DNA of 64,000 nucleotides from Salinibacterium sp. NK8237 (GTDB taxonomy: Bacteria > Actinomycetota > Actinomycetes > Actinomycetales > Microbacteriaceae). A program made the position numbers and the translations under genes. Below are positions 8,196 to 16,930 of this stretch, in pieces. The notes beneath the pieces were generated by a model, which ran no database searches, was not told the DNA's origin, and saw only the letters and a program-made list of their open reading frames with translations. Within the stretch, counting starts at the first letter, position 1. Every line of letters starts with the position of its first letter. The DNA lies in the NCBI RefSeq assembly GCF_015864955.1, contig NZ_JADYWE010000001.1, positions 1,116,001 to 1,180,000 of the forward strand, written 5' to 3'.

Positions 8196-9212
8196 ATGTC
8201 AGATATTCGCGATGACGTTCTTTATGACTTCGAGGCCGTGTTCGGTCACCCCGCCGCCGGCGTCTGGTCGGCCCCCGGTCGCCTCACGCTGCTCGGCACT
8301 CCCGATAGCCCCGAGACGGATGCCGAACTCGCCATCGCGATCAACCGCCGCACCGTGCTCGCCGCCGGCCCCAGCCCTGACCGCACCGTGCGCATCGCGA
8401 GCGCTCTCGTCGACGAAATGGTCACGGTGGATCTCGACGAGCTAGCCACGACCGCGGTAGAAGGCTGGAGCCGCAGTGCGCTGACCATTGTGCACGAAGT
8501 GATGGCGTCATCCGCTGATCCGAGCGCCCTGAGTGGTGTCGACGTCTTCATCGACACGACCATTCCCGTCGGCGCTGGCATGGGGTCGTCGTCGGCGCTG
8601 GAGGCCGCGCTTGCGCTTGCGCTCACCGATCTGTGGAGCCTGGGCGAACACATCGCCCACCTGCCCGAGCACCCCGACGTTGCCGCGAGCGTCTTTGCGC
8701 TCGACGACCACGCCCTCGTGCGGCTCGAAGGCGAAACCCGCCCCGAGCCACTCCCTCTCGACTGGAAAACCGCAGGCCTTGAACTGCTGGTGATCGACAC
8801 CGATGCGCCAACCGCCGACGAACTTGACACCGCAACAGCGGATGATGAAGTGCGTCGCACGCTCCACACCATTACCGAAAACCAGCGGGTCCGCGACGCG
8901 GCTCTCGCCATTCGCGATGAGACCCCGCGGCTCTTGGGCGCGCTACTCGACGCGTCGCAGGCGAGCCTGCGTGACGACTACGGAATCTCCACCACCGAAA
9001 TTGACCTCGCCGTAGAAACCGCTCTGGCATCCGGAGCATTAGGAGCACGGATGCTCGGCCGCCCGTTTAGCGGAGTGGCCGTTGCCCTCGTCGACACCGA
9101 CACCGCATCGCGCGTGCGCGTTGCTCTCGATGGCGCCTTCGCCGAGCATGCCCTGGGCCAGCCGACCGTCACCGAGGTGCTGCCCTCGCTCGGAGCACTA
9201 CGCGACCGCTAG
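8196..9212 (+). CDS. Galactokinase-like GHMP kinase with degenerate motifs
   Basis: 338 residues, somewhat short for GalK (about 380-400). The GHMP ATP-binding loop is intact: PVGAGMGSSSALEAALALAL at 124-143. The N-terminal galactokinase signature, normally PGR-x-N-L-I-G-E-H-T-D-Y, reads PGRLTLLGTPDSPETDAEL, so the Glu, His and Asp that hold galactose are gone. The third motif, normally GGGFGG, reads GARMLGRPFSGVAVALV. ATP binding looks possible, but galactose phosphorylation is doubtful. AAGGAAG precedes the ATG. It is divergent from the epimerase, which fits a sugar role. Alternatives are a kinase for another substrate or a regulatory paralogue in the manner of yeast Gal3. Confidence 0.75.
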   Translation: MSDIRDDVLYDFEAVFGHPAAGVWSAPGRLTLLGTPDSPETDAELAIAINRRTVLAAGPSPDRTVRIASALVDEMVTVDLDELATTAVEGWSRSALTIVHEVMASSADPSALSGVDVFIDTTIPVGAGMGSSSALEAALALALTDLWSLGEHIAHLPEHPDVAASVFALDDHALVRLEGETRPEPLPLDWKTAGLELLVIDTDAPTADELDTATADDEVRRTLHTITENQRVRDAALAIRDETPRLLGALLDASQASLRDDYGISTTEIDLAVETALASGALGARMLGRPFSGVAVALVDTDTASRVRVALDGAFAEHALGQPTVTEVLPSLGALRDR

Positions 9213-9271
9213 CGGGAACCGCGTAGCTACTCTTCGCGACGCGCTCGGTGCCAGCGGCTATTCGCTAGGCC

Positions 9272-9427
9272 CTATTCGCTCACGATCTTGAGCACGAGCG
9301 CGACGGCGAAGCCGATCGCCACAATCGTGCCGGTCCAGACCCAGACCTGAGCCCACGGAAAGCGACGCTTGCGCGGGGTGCGCTTAGCGGCGCCGCCCTG
9401 GTGCGGCGCCGAGCCTTTCGCTGCCAC
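9272..9427 (-). CDS. 51-residue single-pass membrane protein
   Basis: Found by reading on from the folD stop: two bases after the TAA comes a GTG opening a 51-codon frame that ends in TAG at 9272. The product has a basic N-terminus (KRTPRKRRF) followed by one hydrophobic helix (WVWTGTIVAIGFAVALVLKIV), so an N-in orientation is expected. Such short proteins commonly trail folD in actinobacteria, where DUF3017-type proteins also occur; I cannot name a family with confidence. The tight spacing argues for co-translation with folD. Confidence 0.6.
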   Translation of the reverse strand: MAAKGSAPHQGGAAKRTPRKRRFPWAQVWVWTGTIVAIGFAVALVLKIVSE

Positions 9428-9429
9428 CG

Positions 9430-10305
9430 TTAGAGCCGTTCGGCCGCGTCGACGACGTTCTTCACGAGCATCGCGCGAGTCATCGGGCCAACGCCGCCCG
9501 GCATGGGCGAGAGGTAGCCGGCGACGTCAGCAACGCCGGGGTCAACGTCTCCGACGAGGCGGCCCTTGCCGGTTTCTTCGTCGATGACGCGAGTGATTCC
9601 GACATCGAGAACAGCTGCTCCCGGCTTGATCCACTCGGGGCGAATAAGGCCAGCAGAGCCGACAGCAGCAACCACGATGTCCGCTTGGCGAACGTGGGTC
9701 TCCAACTGGGTCGTGCGGGAATGGGTGAGGGTGACCGTGGCATCCAGTCCCTTGCGGGTGAGGAGCAGGCCAATCGGGCGGCCGACAGTGAGGCCGCGAC
9801 CGACAACGACAACGTGCTTGCCCGCGATGGGAACGTCGTAGCGTTCGAGCATTTCGACGATTCCGGCCGGGGTGCAGGGCAGCGGCGAATCGAGCTTCGT
9901 GCCCACGCCAAGCACGAGACGACCGAGGTTGGTGGGGTGCAGCCCATCCGCATCTTTGGCGGGGTCCATGAGTTCGAGCATCGCGTTCTCATCGAGACCG
10001 GCGGGCAGCGGCAGCTGAATGATGTAACCGGTGACGGCAGGGTTTTCGTTCAACGCAACAATGGCATCCCGAACTTCGTCAGCGGATGCCGTGGCCGGCA
10101 GATCGACGCGAATAGATTCGATGCCCACTTCGGCACAGTCGCGGTGCTTGCCGGCGACATAGGAACGGCTTCCGGGGTCGTCGCCCACGAGAAGGGTGCC
10201 GAGGCCCGGAGTGATGCCGCGAGCCTTCAGGGCATCCACGCGCACGCGCAGTTCGTTCTTTACGGCGGTGGCCGTAGCGACACCATCAAGCTTTACTGCG
10301 GTCAT
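9430..10305 (-). CDS. folD: Bifunctional methylene-THF dehydrogenase/cyclohydrolase FolD
   Basis: 291 residues. FolD oxidises 5,10-methylene-THF with NADP and hydrolyses the product to 10-formyl-THF. The catalytic YVAGK motif has Tyr49 and Lys53, then [16 protein letters not shown] and [11 protein letters not shown], and the Rossmann loop [18 protein letters not shown] chose the ATG at 10305 (MTAVKLDG), which matches the normal family N-terminus and follows GAACGGAAAACG; an earlier in-frame ATG adds 30 unrelated residues that run through the upstream hairpin. It lies behind glyA, whose product feeds it methylene-THF. Confidence 0.95.
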   Translation of the reverse strand: MTAVKLDGVATATAVKNELRVRVDALKARGITPGLGTLLVGDDPGSRSYVAGKHRDCAEVGIESIRVDLPATASADEVRDAIVALNENPAVTGYIIQLPLPAGLDENAMLELMDPAKDADGLHPTNLGRLVLGVGTKLDSPLPCTPAGIVEMLERYDVPIAGKHVVVVGRGLTVGRPIGLLLTRKGLDATVTLTHSRTTQLETHVRQADIVVAAVGSAGLIRPEWIKPGAAVLDVGITRVIDEETGKGRLVGDVDPGVADVAGYLSPMPGGVGPMTRAMLVKNVVDAAERL

Positions 10306-10370
10306 CGTTTTCCGTTCGAATCGGGCCCATGCGCTGATCGGCCACCTACAACTGCCCTGTCCATTAAACG

Positions 10371-10410
10371 CTAAAGAGCCCGCCTCCGTGTTCACACAGA
10401 AGCGGGCTCT
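10371..10410 (-). terminator. Hairpin between glyA and folD
   Basis: A 9-bp stem, AGAGCCCGC at 10375-10383 pairing with GCGGGCTCT at 10402-10410, with an 18-nt loop. On the minus strand it is followed by TTAGCG rather than a clean T tract. It lies 38 nt past the glyA stop and 66 nt before folD, so it may end glyA transcripts or only reduce read-through into folD. Confidence 0.55.
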
Positions 10411-10447
10411 CTAACGGTGGTCGTTTTCGACCCCGACTATGGCCTGT

Positions 10448-11731
10448 TTAGGCCCAGCTACCGGGGCTCTCGAGTCCTTCATAGAGCGGGAAGGCATCGG
10501 CGAGCGCGCGGGCACGAAGCTGCAACGCGGTAATGTCGGCGCCGGGCTTGAGAGTTTCGGCGATGATGTCGGCAACCTCGGTGAATTCGGCGTCACCGAA
10601 TCCGCGGGTGGCCAACGCTGGCGTTCCGATGCGGAGACCCGAGGTCACCATCGGCGGGCGCGGGTCGGCAGGAACAGCGTTGCGGTTGACGGTGATGTCA
10701 ACCGAGTGCAGCAGGTCTTCGGCTTCTTGACCGTTGAGTTCTGACTTGCGCAGGTCGACGAGCACGAGGTGCACGTCGGTGCCTCCCGTGAGTACGTCAA
10801 TGCCGAGCTCAGTCATGTCGTCGTGAACGAGTCGCTCAGCAAGAAGCTTGGCGCCGCGAAGGGTGCGCTCCTGGCGGTCCTTGAAGTCGTCGGATGCCGC
10901 AAGCATGAATGCGGTCGCCTTGGCGGCGATCACGTGCATGAGCGGTCCGCCCTGCTGGCCGGGGAACACGTTGGAGTTGATCTTCTTGGCGATATCAACG
11001 TTGTTCGTGAGGATGAAGCCCGAGCGCGGTCCACCAATGGTCTTGTGAACAGTCGAGGACACGACATCTGCAAAAGGAACGGGGTTCGGGTGCAGACCAG
11101 CGGCAACGAGTCCGGCGAAGTGCGCCATGTCGACCCAGAGCACTGCTCCAACCTCATCGGCGATCGAACGGAACTCAGCAAAGTCGAGCTGACGCGAGTA
11201 AGCCGACCACCCAGCGATGATGACCTGCGGCTGAACCTCAATGGCCTTGGCACGAACATCCGCCATATCAAGAACGCCGGTCTCTTCGTTCACACCATAA
11301 GCGTGAGCTTCGTAGAGCTTGCCCGAGAAGTTGAGGCGCATGCCGTGAGTGAGGTGCCCGCCGTGGTCGAGCGAGAGACCGAGGATGCGGTCGCCGGGCT
11401 TAGCGATAGCCGACAGAACGGCGGCGTTGGCCGACGCCCCCGAGTGGGGCTGAACGTTAGCGAACGCGGAACCGAAGAGGCTCTTGGCGCGATCGATGGC
11501 GAGCTTCTCGGCAATATCCACAAATTCGCAGCCGCCGTAGTAGCGACGCCCCGGGTAACCCTCGGCATATTTGTTGGTGAGAACCGAACCCTGCGCCTCA
11601 AGAACAGCGCGCGGAACGAAGTTCTCACTCGCGATCATCTCGAGAGTGTTGCGCTGACGGTCGAGCTCTTGAGCGAGCACCGCAGCGATCTCAGGGTCTA
11701 CCTCAGAGAGAGGCGAGAGGAACGTTGACAC
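10448..11731 (-). CDS. glyA: Serine hydroxymethyltransferase
   Basis: 427 residues, typical length. GlyA converts serine and THF to glycine and 5,10-methylene-THF with PLP. Seen directly: [26 protein letters not shown], the PLP Asp/His region [19 protein letters not shown], and [14 protein letters not shown] with the PLP-binding Lys230. The GTG start at 11731 follows AAGGAG with good spacing. With folD, purU, purN and purH elsewhere in the window it supplies and drains the formyl-THF pool. Confidence 0.97.
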   Translation of the reverse strand: MSTFLSPLSEVDPEIAAVLAQELDRQRNTLEMIASENFVPRAVLEAQGSVLTNKYAEGYPGRRYYGGCEFVDIAEKLAIDRAKSLFGSAFANVQPHSGASANAAVLSAIAKPGDRILGLSLDHGGHLTHGMRLNFSGKLYEAHAYGVNEETGVLDMADVRAKAIEVQPQVIIAGWSAYSRQLDFAEFRSIADEVGAVLWVDMAHFAGLVAAGLHPNPVPFADVVSSTVHKTIGGPRSGFILTNNVDIAKKINSNVFPGQQGGPLMHVIAAKATAFMLAASDDFKDRQERTLRGAKLLAERLVHDDMTELGIDVLTGGTDVHLVLVDLRKSELNGQEAEDLLHSVDITVNRNAVPADPRPPMVTSGLRIGTPALATRGFGDAEFTEVADIIAETLKPGADITALQLRARALADAFPLYEGLESPGSWA

Positions 11732-11843
11732 AGATGATCTCCTTGCGACGGGGTGGATACTTCCAAGATACCGGGTGAACGCTCAACGCAAGCGGTTAGT
11801 CTGTGGCCTTCTTCCGCACGATAGGAAACAAGCCTGCACTCCA

Positions 11844-11859
11844 AGTGGTCTAACGCACC
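11844..11859. promoter_or_regulatory. Possible DasR/NagR-type operator upstream of nagA
   Basis: The 16 bases AGTGGTCTAACGCACC match 11 positions of the ACTGGTCTAGACCACT operator that I know for GntR-type DasR regulators of amino-sugar genes. The left half-site is nearly intact and the right half is weak. It lies about 85 nt before nagA in the divergent glyA-nagA gap. No comparable site was found before nagB, so the support is modest. Confidence 0.3.
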
Positions 11860-11943
11860 CTTGAAAAAACCCCTATTTCTGTCAGACTTTGGACTACATC
11901 GTCACCCGCGATTAACGACTTTGGAGCGCCCCTGCTCCCCCGA

Positions 11944-13125
11944 ATGGACCCCATGTCTCGCCGTATTATCCACTCCGCAACGCTCGTGAGCGACGGTGTG
12001 CAGCGCGACAACGCCTGGGTCGAGTTCAGCGGCGACAGCGTTGCCTCCACCGGAAGCGGTGATTCCTGGCGCGAGCGCGCGGATGCCGCCACCATCGTCA
12101 CCGACGCCGAAGGCGATTTTCTTACTCCTGGCTTCATCGACATCCACTCTCATGGCGCTAACGGTGTCTCTTTCGATGACGGGCCGGAGGCCATCGCTAC
12201 GGCGCTTGCCGCCCACCGGAGCCATGGCACGACCCGCTCGGTTCTTTCGCTCATCGGCGATTGTCACGAGTACCTCGTCGAACGCTTGACCGAGGTCGCC
12301 GAGCTTGTTCGTCGCGATCCGCTCATCGTGGGCAGCCACCTTGAGGGCCCGTTCCTCAATCAGGAGTTTCGCGGTGCACACAATCCGGCCACACTGCGCA
12401 GCCCTACTAGGGCCGAGATCGAGCAGCTGTTGGCGGCCGCCGCCGGAACGCTGCGCCAGATCACGTTGGCCCCAGAACTTGCCGGCGGCGCCGACGCTGT
12501 CGCCCAATTTGTGGCTGCCGATGTACGCGTAGCTGTTGGCCACACTGCCGCTACCTACGCCGAAACTCGCGCCGCGTTTGACGCGGGAGCGAGCATTCTG
12601 ACGCACGCCTTCAACGGCATGCGTGAGATCCACCACCGCGCTCCCGGTCCGGTGGCTGCCGCTTTCCACTCCCCCGGTGTCACGCTCGAGGTCATCAATG
12701 ACGGCGTGCACGTGCATCCGGATGTCGTGAAAATGTTGTTCGCTTCGGCCCCCGGTCGCATCGCACTGATTACCGACGCGATGTCTGCGACGTGTGCGGG
12801 TGACGGTCACTACCTTCTCGGCTCACTCGATGTGACTGTGACCGATGGCGTTGCCCGACTCACCGACGGCGACTCGATTGCCGGTTCTACTCTCACGATG
12901 GATGCCGCGGTGCGCCGTGCTGTCACCGAAGTCGGGCTGAGCGTGCCCCAGGCTGTTTCCGCGGCTACCGCTGTGCCTGCCCGGGCGATAGGACGCGAGG
13001 GCGATCTGGGCTCGCTTGCTCCCGGATTCGCCGCCGACGCCGTGCTACTCGATGCCGACTTTAAGGTGCGGGCGGTGTGGGCTGCTGGTCGCGAATTGCT
13101 GCGGCCCGAGCATCCCGACGCCTGA
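11944..13125 (+). CDS. nagA: N-acetylglucosamine-6-phosphate deacetylase
   Basis: 393 residues, amidohydrolase fold. NagA removes acetate from GlcNAc-6-P, giving GlcN-6-P for NagB. Metal and catalytic motifs: GFIDIHSHGANG, SHLEGPFLN (Glu ligand), VGHTAATYAET, LTHAFNGMREIHH and LITDAMSA with the catalytic Asp, then GSTLTMD. The start is either ATG 11944 or the ATG three codons later; neither has a convincing ribosome binding site. The 3' end overlaps the end of the convergent MFS gene by 65 nt. Confidence 0.93.
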   Translation: MDPMSRRIIHSATLVSDGVQRDNAWVEFSGDSVASTGSGDSWRERADAATIVTDAEGDFLTPGFIDIHSHGANGVSFDDGPEAIATALAAHRSHGTTRSVLSLIGDCHEYLVERLTEVAELVRRDPLIVGSHLEGPFLNQEFRGAHNPATLRSPTRAEIEQLLAAAAGTLRQITLAPELAGGADAVAQFVAADVRVAVGHTAATYAETRAAFDAGASILTHAFNGMREIHHRAPGPVAAAFHSPGVTLEVINDGVHVHPDVVKMLFASAPGRIALITDAMSATCAGDGHYLLGSLDVTVTDGVARLTDGDSIAGSTLTMDAAVRRAVTEVGLSVPQAVSAATAVPARAIGREGDLGSLAPGFAADAVLLDADFKVRAVWAAGRELLRPEHPDA

Positions 13126-14317
13126 GCATCTCGCCACCGATGATCGCGAAGACAACGGCAACGCCGAGGATCGCGGCGTCAACGTAGGGCAATGAGATGA
13201 CGCCGTAGCTGTCGAGAAGGATGCCGCCTACGAGTGCGCCGCCACCGATACCGATGTTGAACGAGGTCGTGAGGTATGCAGAGCCGACGTCCCGCATGCG
13301 GGGTGAGGCCAGTTGCAAGAGTCGTGTTTGCATCATGGCGGGAACACCGCCGAAGGCGGTTCCCCACACGACGATGGCAACGAACATGATGGCGGGCTCG
13401 GCAGGGAACAGGGCCAGCAGCACGGCGCACATTGCAACGAGCGCCACCGTGACGGGAATGATGCTGCGCGGGAAGCGGTCAACGAGCATTCCCGCGAGCG
13501 CGAGACCGAGGGCCCCGGCTGCTCCGTAAATGAGGAGAACGCCGGCGACAGCGCCGCTGTCGATTCCTGCGGGGCCAATCAGGTACGGAACGATGTAGGT
13601 GTAGAAGAGGTTGTGGCCGAGCATCACTAGAGCCACCAGGATGCACACGTAAATCACGCCGGGAACTGACCGGTCTTTTCGCAGTGGGATCGAGATTTCG
13701 CCAGTGGCGAGGGGCTGCTGGTGATCGACAGGCGGCAGTATCCGCACGACCATGATGGTGAGGGCGGCGATGATGATCGCGATCACGACGAAAGCGAGGC
13801 GCCAGCCGAGGGCGTGACCGAGAGCGGTTCCCACGGGCACTCCGAGAACGAAGGCGGCGGTAGCACCCGCGCTTGTGACGGCAACGGCTCGACCAACCTG
13901 GTGCGGCGGAACGAGGTGAGCAGAGTAGGCACCGACCACGGCCCAGAACAGTCCGTGGGAAAGGCCACCAATGATGCGAGCAATGACGAGCACCGCATAG
14001 TTGGGCGCGGCGGCGGCGAGCAAATTGCCGATCACAAACACAACAAGAACGATGATGACGAGCTTCTTGCGCGGCTGGTTGCGGGTGAGGGCAGCCAGCG
14101 GTGCCGTGGAGATAACGACAGTCGCCGCAAAGATCGTGATGAGCAGCCCGACCTGCGACTCCGATACCGCCAACTCGGCGGCAATCTCAGGCAACAAACC
14201 GGTGGGCAACCATTCGCTGGTGACCGAGGTGAAGATCAGTGCCGAGAGGGTGAAGAGCCCCGCCCAAGGAAATGCTTGAGAAGACGAGGCTGATGAAGAA
14301 GTGCGTGGCGTGCTCAT
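13061..14317 (-). CDS. MFS transporter, DHA1/AraJ-like
   Basis: 418 residues with 12 predicted membrane helices. The loop after helix 2 reads AALTRNQPRKKL and helices 4-5 contain ARIIGGLSHGLFWAVVG and SAGATAAFVLGVPVG, typical of proton-driven DHA1 exporters of the AraJ/chloramphenicol-resistance type. Substrate unknown; drug or sugar efflux are both possible. The last 21 codons lie antisense to the end of nagA, so either gene could have been extended or shifted at its 3' end. It diverges from purU with 40 nt between starts. Confidence 0.85.
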   Translation of the reverse strand: MSTPRTSSSASSSQAFPWAGLFTLSALIFTSVTSEWLPTGLLPEIAAELAVSESQVGLLITIFAATVVISTAPLAALTRNQPRKKLVIIVLVVFVIGNLLAAAAPNYAVLVIARIIGGLSHGLFWAVVGAYSAHLVPPHQVGRAVAVTSAGATAAFVLGVPVGTALGHALGWRLAFVVIAIIIAALTIMVVRILPPVDHQQPLATGEISIPLRKDRSVPGVIYVCILVALVMLGHNLFYTYIVPYLIGPAGIDSGAVAGVLLIYGAAGALGLALAGMLVDRFPRSIIPVTVALVAMCAVLLALFPAEPAIMFVAIVVWGTAFGGVPAMMQTRLLQLASPRMRDVGSAYLTTSFNIGIGGGALVGGILLDSYGVISLPYVDAAILGVAVVFAIIGGEMLRRRDARAAAIRDQQPTPPAP

Positions 14318-14357
14318 GTTTGACTAAGCCTACCGCCAGCACCGGTACGCTAAATCA

Positions 14358-15212
14358 GTGACCACCTCAATGCACTGGATCGTAACCCTCACCTGCGACG
14401 ACAAGCCCGGCATCGTTCATGCCATCAGTGGCGCCATTGTTGAGGCCGGCGGCAACATCACCGAATCGCAGCAATTCTCCAGTGGAGACACCGGTCGTTT
14501 CTTCATGCGCCTTCAAGTGCAGTCGGATGCTCCGCGCGAAGTATTCGAGCAGGCTCTCGCCCCCGTGACCGAGCGGTACGCGATGGAGTGGCAACTCGAC
14601 GTTGTGGGGCGCCCGCTGCGCACGCTCGTGTTGGCATCCAAGGCCGGACACTGCGTCAACGACCTTCTCTACCGTCAACGTGCTGGCCAGCTGCCGATCG
14701 AGATGCCGTTGATCATGAGCAACCACCCCGACCTTGGCTCGCTCGCCGCGTTCTACGAAGTGCCGTTCGAGTCGCACACCGTCACGACACCCGGCCAGAA
14801 GTTGGCCTTCGAAGACCGCATTCTCGAGGTCGTGGAGCAACACGACATCGAGCTCGTCGTGCTCGCCCGCTACATGCAGATTCTCTCCCCCGAACTGTGC
14901 GCGCAGCTGAGCGGCAAGATCATCAACATTCATCACTCCTTCCTGCCCGGCTTCAAGGGTGCGAACCCTTACAAGCAAGCGCACGCTCGCGGCGTGAAGC
15001 TCATCGGTGCAACCGCCCACTTTGTGACGAGCGACCTCGACGAGGGCCCGATCATCGAGCAAAACGTCGTGCGCGTCGATCACGCCAGCACGTCAAGCGA
15101 ACTCAGGTCGATCGGTCAAGACGAAGAAAGCCGCACCCTCACGCAGGCCGTGAAGTGGTTCGCCGAAGACCGCGTGCTGCTCGATGGTGCGCGCACGATC
15201 ATCTTTCGCTAG
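14358..15212 (+). CDS. purU: Formyltetrahydrofolate deformylase
   Basis: 284 residues from a GTG. An N-terminal ACT domain (WIVTLTCDDKPGIVHAISGA) is joined to a formyltransferase-fold domain with INIHHSFLPGFKGANPY and GATAHFVTSDLDEGPIIEQ, carrying the Asn, His and Asp of the hydrolytic site. It hydrolyses 10-formyl-THF to THF and formate, balancing the one-carbon pool. The ACT domain is the likely sensing site for methionine/glycine in this family. It ends 4 nt into the convergent DUF1697 gene. Confidence 0.93.
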   Translation: MTTSMHWIVTLTCDDKPGIVHAISGAIVEAGGNITESQQFSSGDTGRFFMRLQVQSDAPREVFEQALAPVTERYAMEWQLDVVGRPLRTLVLASKAGHCVNDLLYRQRAGQLPIEMPLIMSNHPDLGSLAAFYEVPFESHTVTTPGQKLAFEDRILEVVEQHDIELVVLARYMQILSPELCAQLSGKIINIHHSFLPGFKGANPYKQAHARGVKLIGATAHFVTSDLDEGPIIEQNVVRVDHASTSSELRSIGQDEESRTLTQAVKWFAEDRVLLDGARTIIFR

Positions 15213-15751
15213 GCCCCGTCAAGCAGGTCACGAAGCTTGAGGGTCGTGCGCCAATTGCGCACCGTCATACGCTTCGACAGGCGGTTAACGCGCAAGCGGT
15301 CAATGCGCGATTTCGCTGAATCGATGACCGTGCGCGAAAAGTAGAGCGCGTCTGGGCCTGCTGAGACAGAGTCAACCTGTTCGTTGAGTTCGGGCACAAG
15401 GGTGATCGCTTCCGCTGCAGTGAGAGGCCGCTTGAGAAAGAGCACATCGCTCAGAAACTCCGCGGAACCGTGATCGCTCGGAGCGGCTGCTACGGTCGCC
15501 GTGAACTCGTCGCGGGAACGCACGACGGTGAGGATGTCGGTGCCCAAGCGCTCGCGCAACATCCGCTCGATCGTGACCTCGAGCTCGGCGCTGCTCGTCA
15601 CGTCGGAGGCGAACACGACGTTGCCGCTCTGGATGTAGGTGCGCACGTCACCGAAGCCGGCATCGGCAAAGCACTCTTTCAGCGACGCCATGCTGATCAC
15701 ATTTGAGCCGCCAACGTTGATTCCGCGAAGCAGCGCCACATAGTTCGTCAT
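15209..15751 (-). CDS. DUF1697 family protein
   Basis: 180 residues. The opening MTNYVALLRGINVGGSNVIS and the later FGDVRTYIQSGNVVF are the signature of DUF1697, a small ferredoxin-like family widespread in bacteria with no established biochemical role. The C-terminus is basic (DRLRVNRLSKRMTVRNW), so nucleic-acid contact is conceivable but not shown. It stands alone between purU and nagB with weak ribosome-binding signals. Confidence 0.85.
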   Translation of the reverse strand: MTNYVALLRGINVGGSNVISMASLKECFADAGFGDVRTYIQSGNVVFASDVTSSAELEVTIERMLRERLGTDILTVVRSRDEFTATVAAAPSDHGSAEFLSDVLFLKRPLTAAEAITLVPELNEQVDSVSAGPDALYFSRTVIDSAKSRIDRLRVNRLSKRMTVRNWRTTLKLRDLLDGA

Positions 15752-15812
15752 GAGCTAACGATGGCACGGAGTACCGACACGAGGCGGTGCCCCACTGGTG
15801 AAGCCGGGAGCC

Positions 15813-16586
15813 TTAGCGCAACCGTTCCCAGTCGAGGCGGTTCTCCCAGGAGTAGCGGTAGTAATCGGCGAACTTCAGCTCGGATGCCGCAGCCTCGTCC
15901 ACAATGACCGTGACGGTCGGGTGCAACTGAATTGCCGATCCCGGCAGGCTCGCCGTCACCGGCCCTTCGACCGCTCCCGCGAGCGCCGCGGCCTTCGCTT
16001 CGCCGAACGCCAGCAAGACGAGATGCCCCGCGCGTTGAATAGTGCCGAGCCCCTGCGTGATGCAGTGCTTAGGTACGTCGTCGGGTGAATCGAAGAAGCG
16101 CGCATTGTCGAGCCTGGTCTGCTGGGTGAGGGTCTTCACTCGGGTGAGCGACGCGAACGATGACCCCGGCTCGTTGAAGCCGATGTGCCCCGTCGAGCCG
16201 ATCCCGAGAATCTGCAGGTCAACGCCACCGGCCGCGACGATTGCGCGCTCATAGTCATCGCCCGCCGTTTCGATGGGCCCGCTCTCGGCCGGCACCTGCA
16301 CGAGCTCGGGCGTCAACCCGAGCGGTTCAACAACTTCGCGCGTGATCACCGAGCGGTAGCTTTCGGGATGCCCCGCAGGCAATCCGACATATTCATCGAG
16401 AGCGAATCCCCGCACTGCAGAAAGGTCGAGGGCTCGAGCCGCGAGCGCAGCCCAGGTTGTTAAGGGCGTCGACCCGGTTGCTAGGCCGAGGACGGCATCC
16501 GGAGTCTGACGCACGAGCGCCTCGATGAGGTCGGCAGCGACTTCGCCCGCCGCGTGCTTGTCTTCAACGATTACTACCTCAGCCAT
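15813..16586 (-). CDS. nagB: Glucosamine-6-phosphate deaminase
   Basis: 257 residues. NagB converts GlcN-6-P to fructose-6-P and ammonia. Motifs: GLATGSTPLTTW (phosphate loop), FALDEYVGLP with the catalytic Asp, LQILGIGSTGHIGFNEPGSS with the catalytic His, and SRVKTL-like LTRVKTL. The allosteric N-acetyl site of the hexameric E. coli enzyme is not clearly present, which fits the shorter monomeric class. AAAGG precedes the ATG. It lies apart from nagA, with purU and DUF1697 between. Confidence 0.95.
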   Translation of the reverse strand: MAEVVIVEDKHAAGEVAADLIEALVRQTPDAVLGLATGSTPLTTWAALAARALDLSAVRGFALDEYVGLPAGHPESYRSVITREVVEPLGLTPELVQVPAESGPIETAGDDYERAIVAAGGVDLQILGIGSTGHIGFNEPGSSFASLTRVKTLTQQTRLDNARFFDSPDDVPKHCITQGLGTIQRAGHLVLLAFGEAKAAALAGAVEGPVTASLPGSAIQLHPTVTVIVDEAAASELKFADYYRYSWENRLDWERLR

Positions 16587-16930
16587 GCCACCGACCTTTC
16601 GCTTCGTAGCTCACGGGCGCCGCGCCAACCACGCCATAGCGAGAAATCGCCGTCGACAATCTACGCCAAGCACTACTCAACACGATCGCCAGCAGGAATG
16701 TCGAAGTGGTCTTTGCGCGCGCCTAAAGTTTCGGGTGCTCATCCACACCACTTGCCCCGATATCCGTCCGGTAGAATGTTCTCGACGAAGACACCGACCA
16801 TCTCGCCACTCTGCCGCAGCGCTATTCACTCTGGTTTCGCTGCAGCACTCGACCACCAGATCGAGCACCCTTAAGGGAGAACTGCACTGAATCCGCAAGG
16901 TTCCAGCCCCAGCTCGAAGCGGAGCGACCC
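16587..16930 (+). other. Intergenic region before the mrp operon
   Basis: No supported protein gene of normal size. A -10-like TAGAAT lies at 16772-16777 without a good -35 at 17 nt. From 16874, AGGGAG is followed 7 nt later by CTG opening a 15-codon frame that ends in a TGA overlapping the GTG start of mrpA (GTGA). That could be a leader peptide coupled to mrpA if CTG is used. Nothing else was seen here. Confidence 0.4.

Noticed and set aside
10306..10447. Folate-sensing riboswitch before folD
   Set aside because: The segment contains a simple 9-bp hairpin and no other conserved riboswitch elements.
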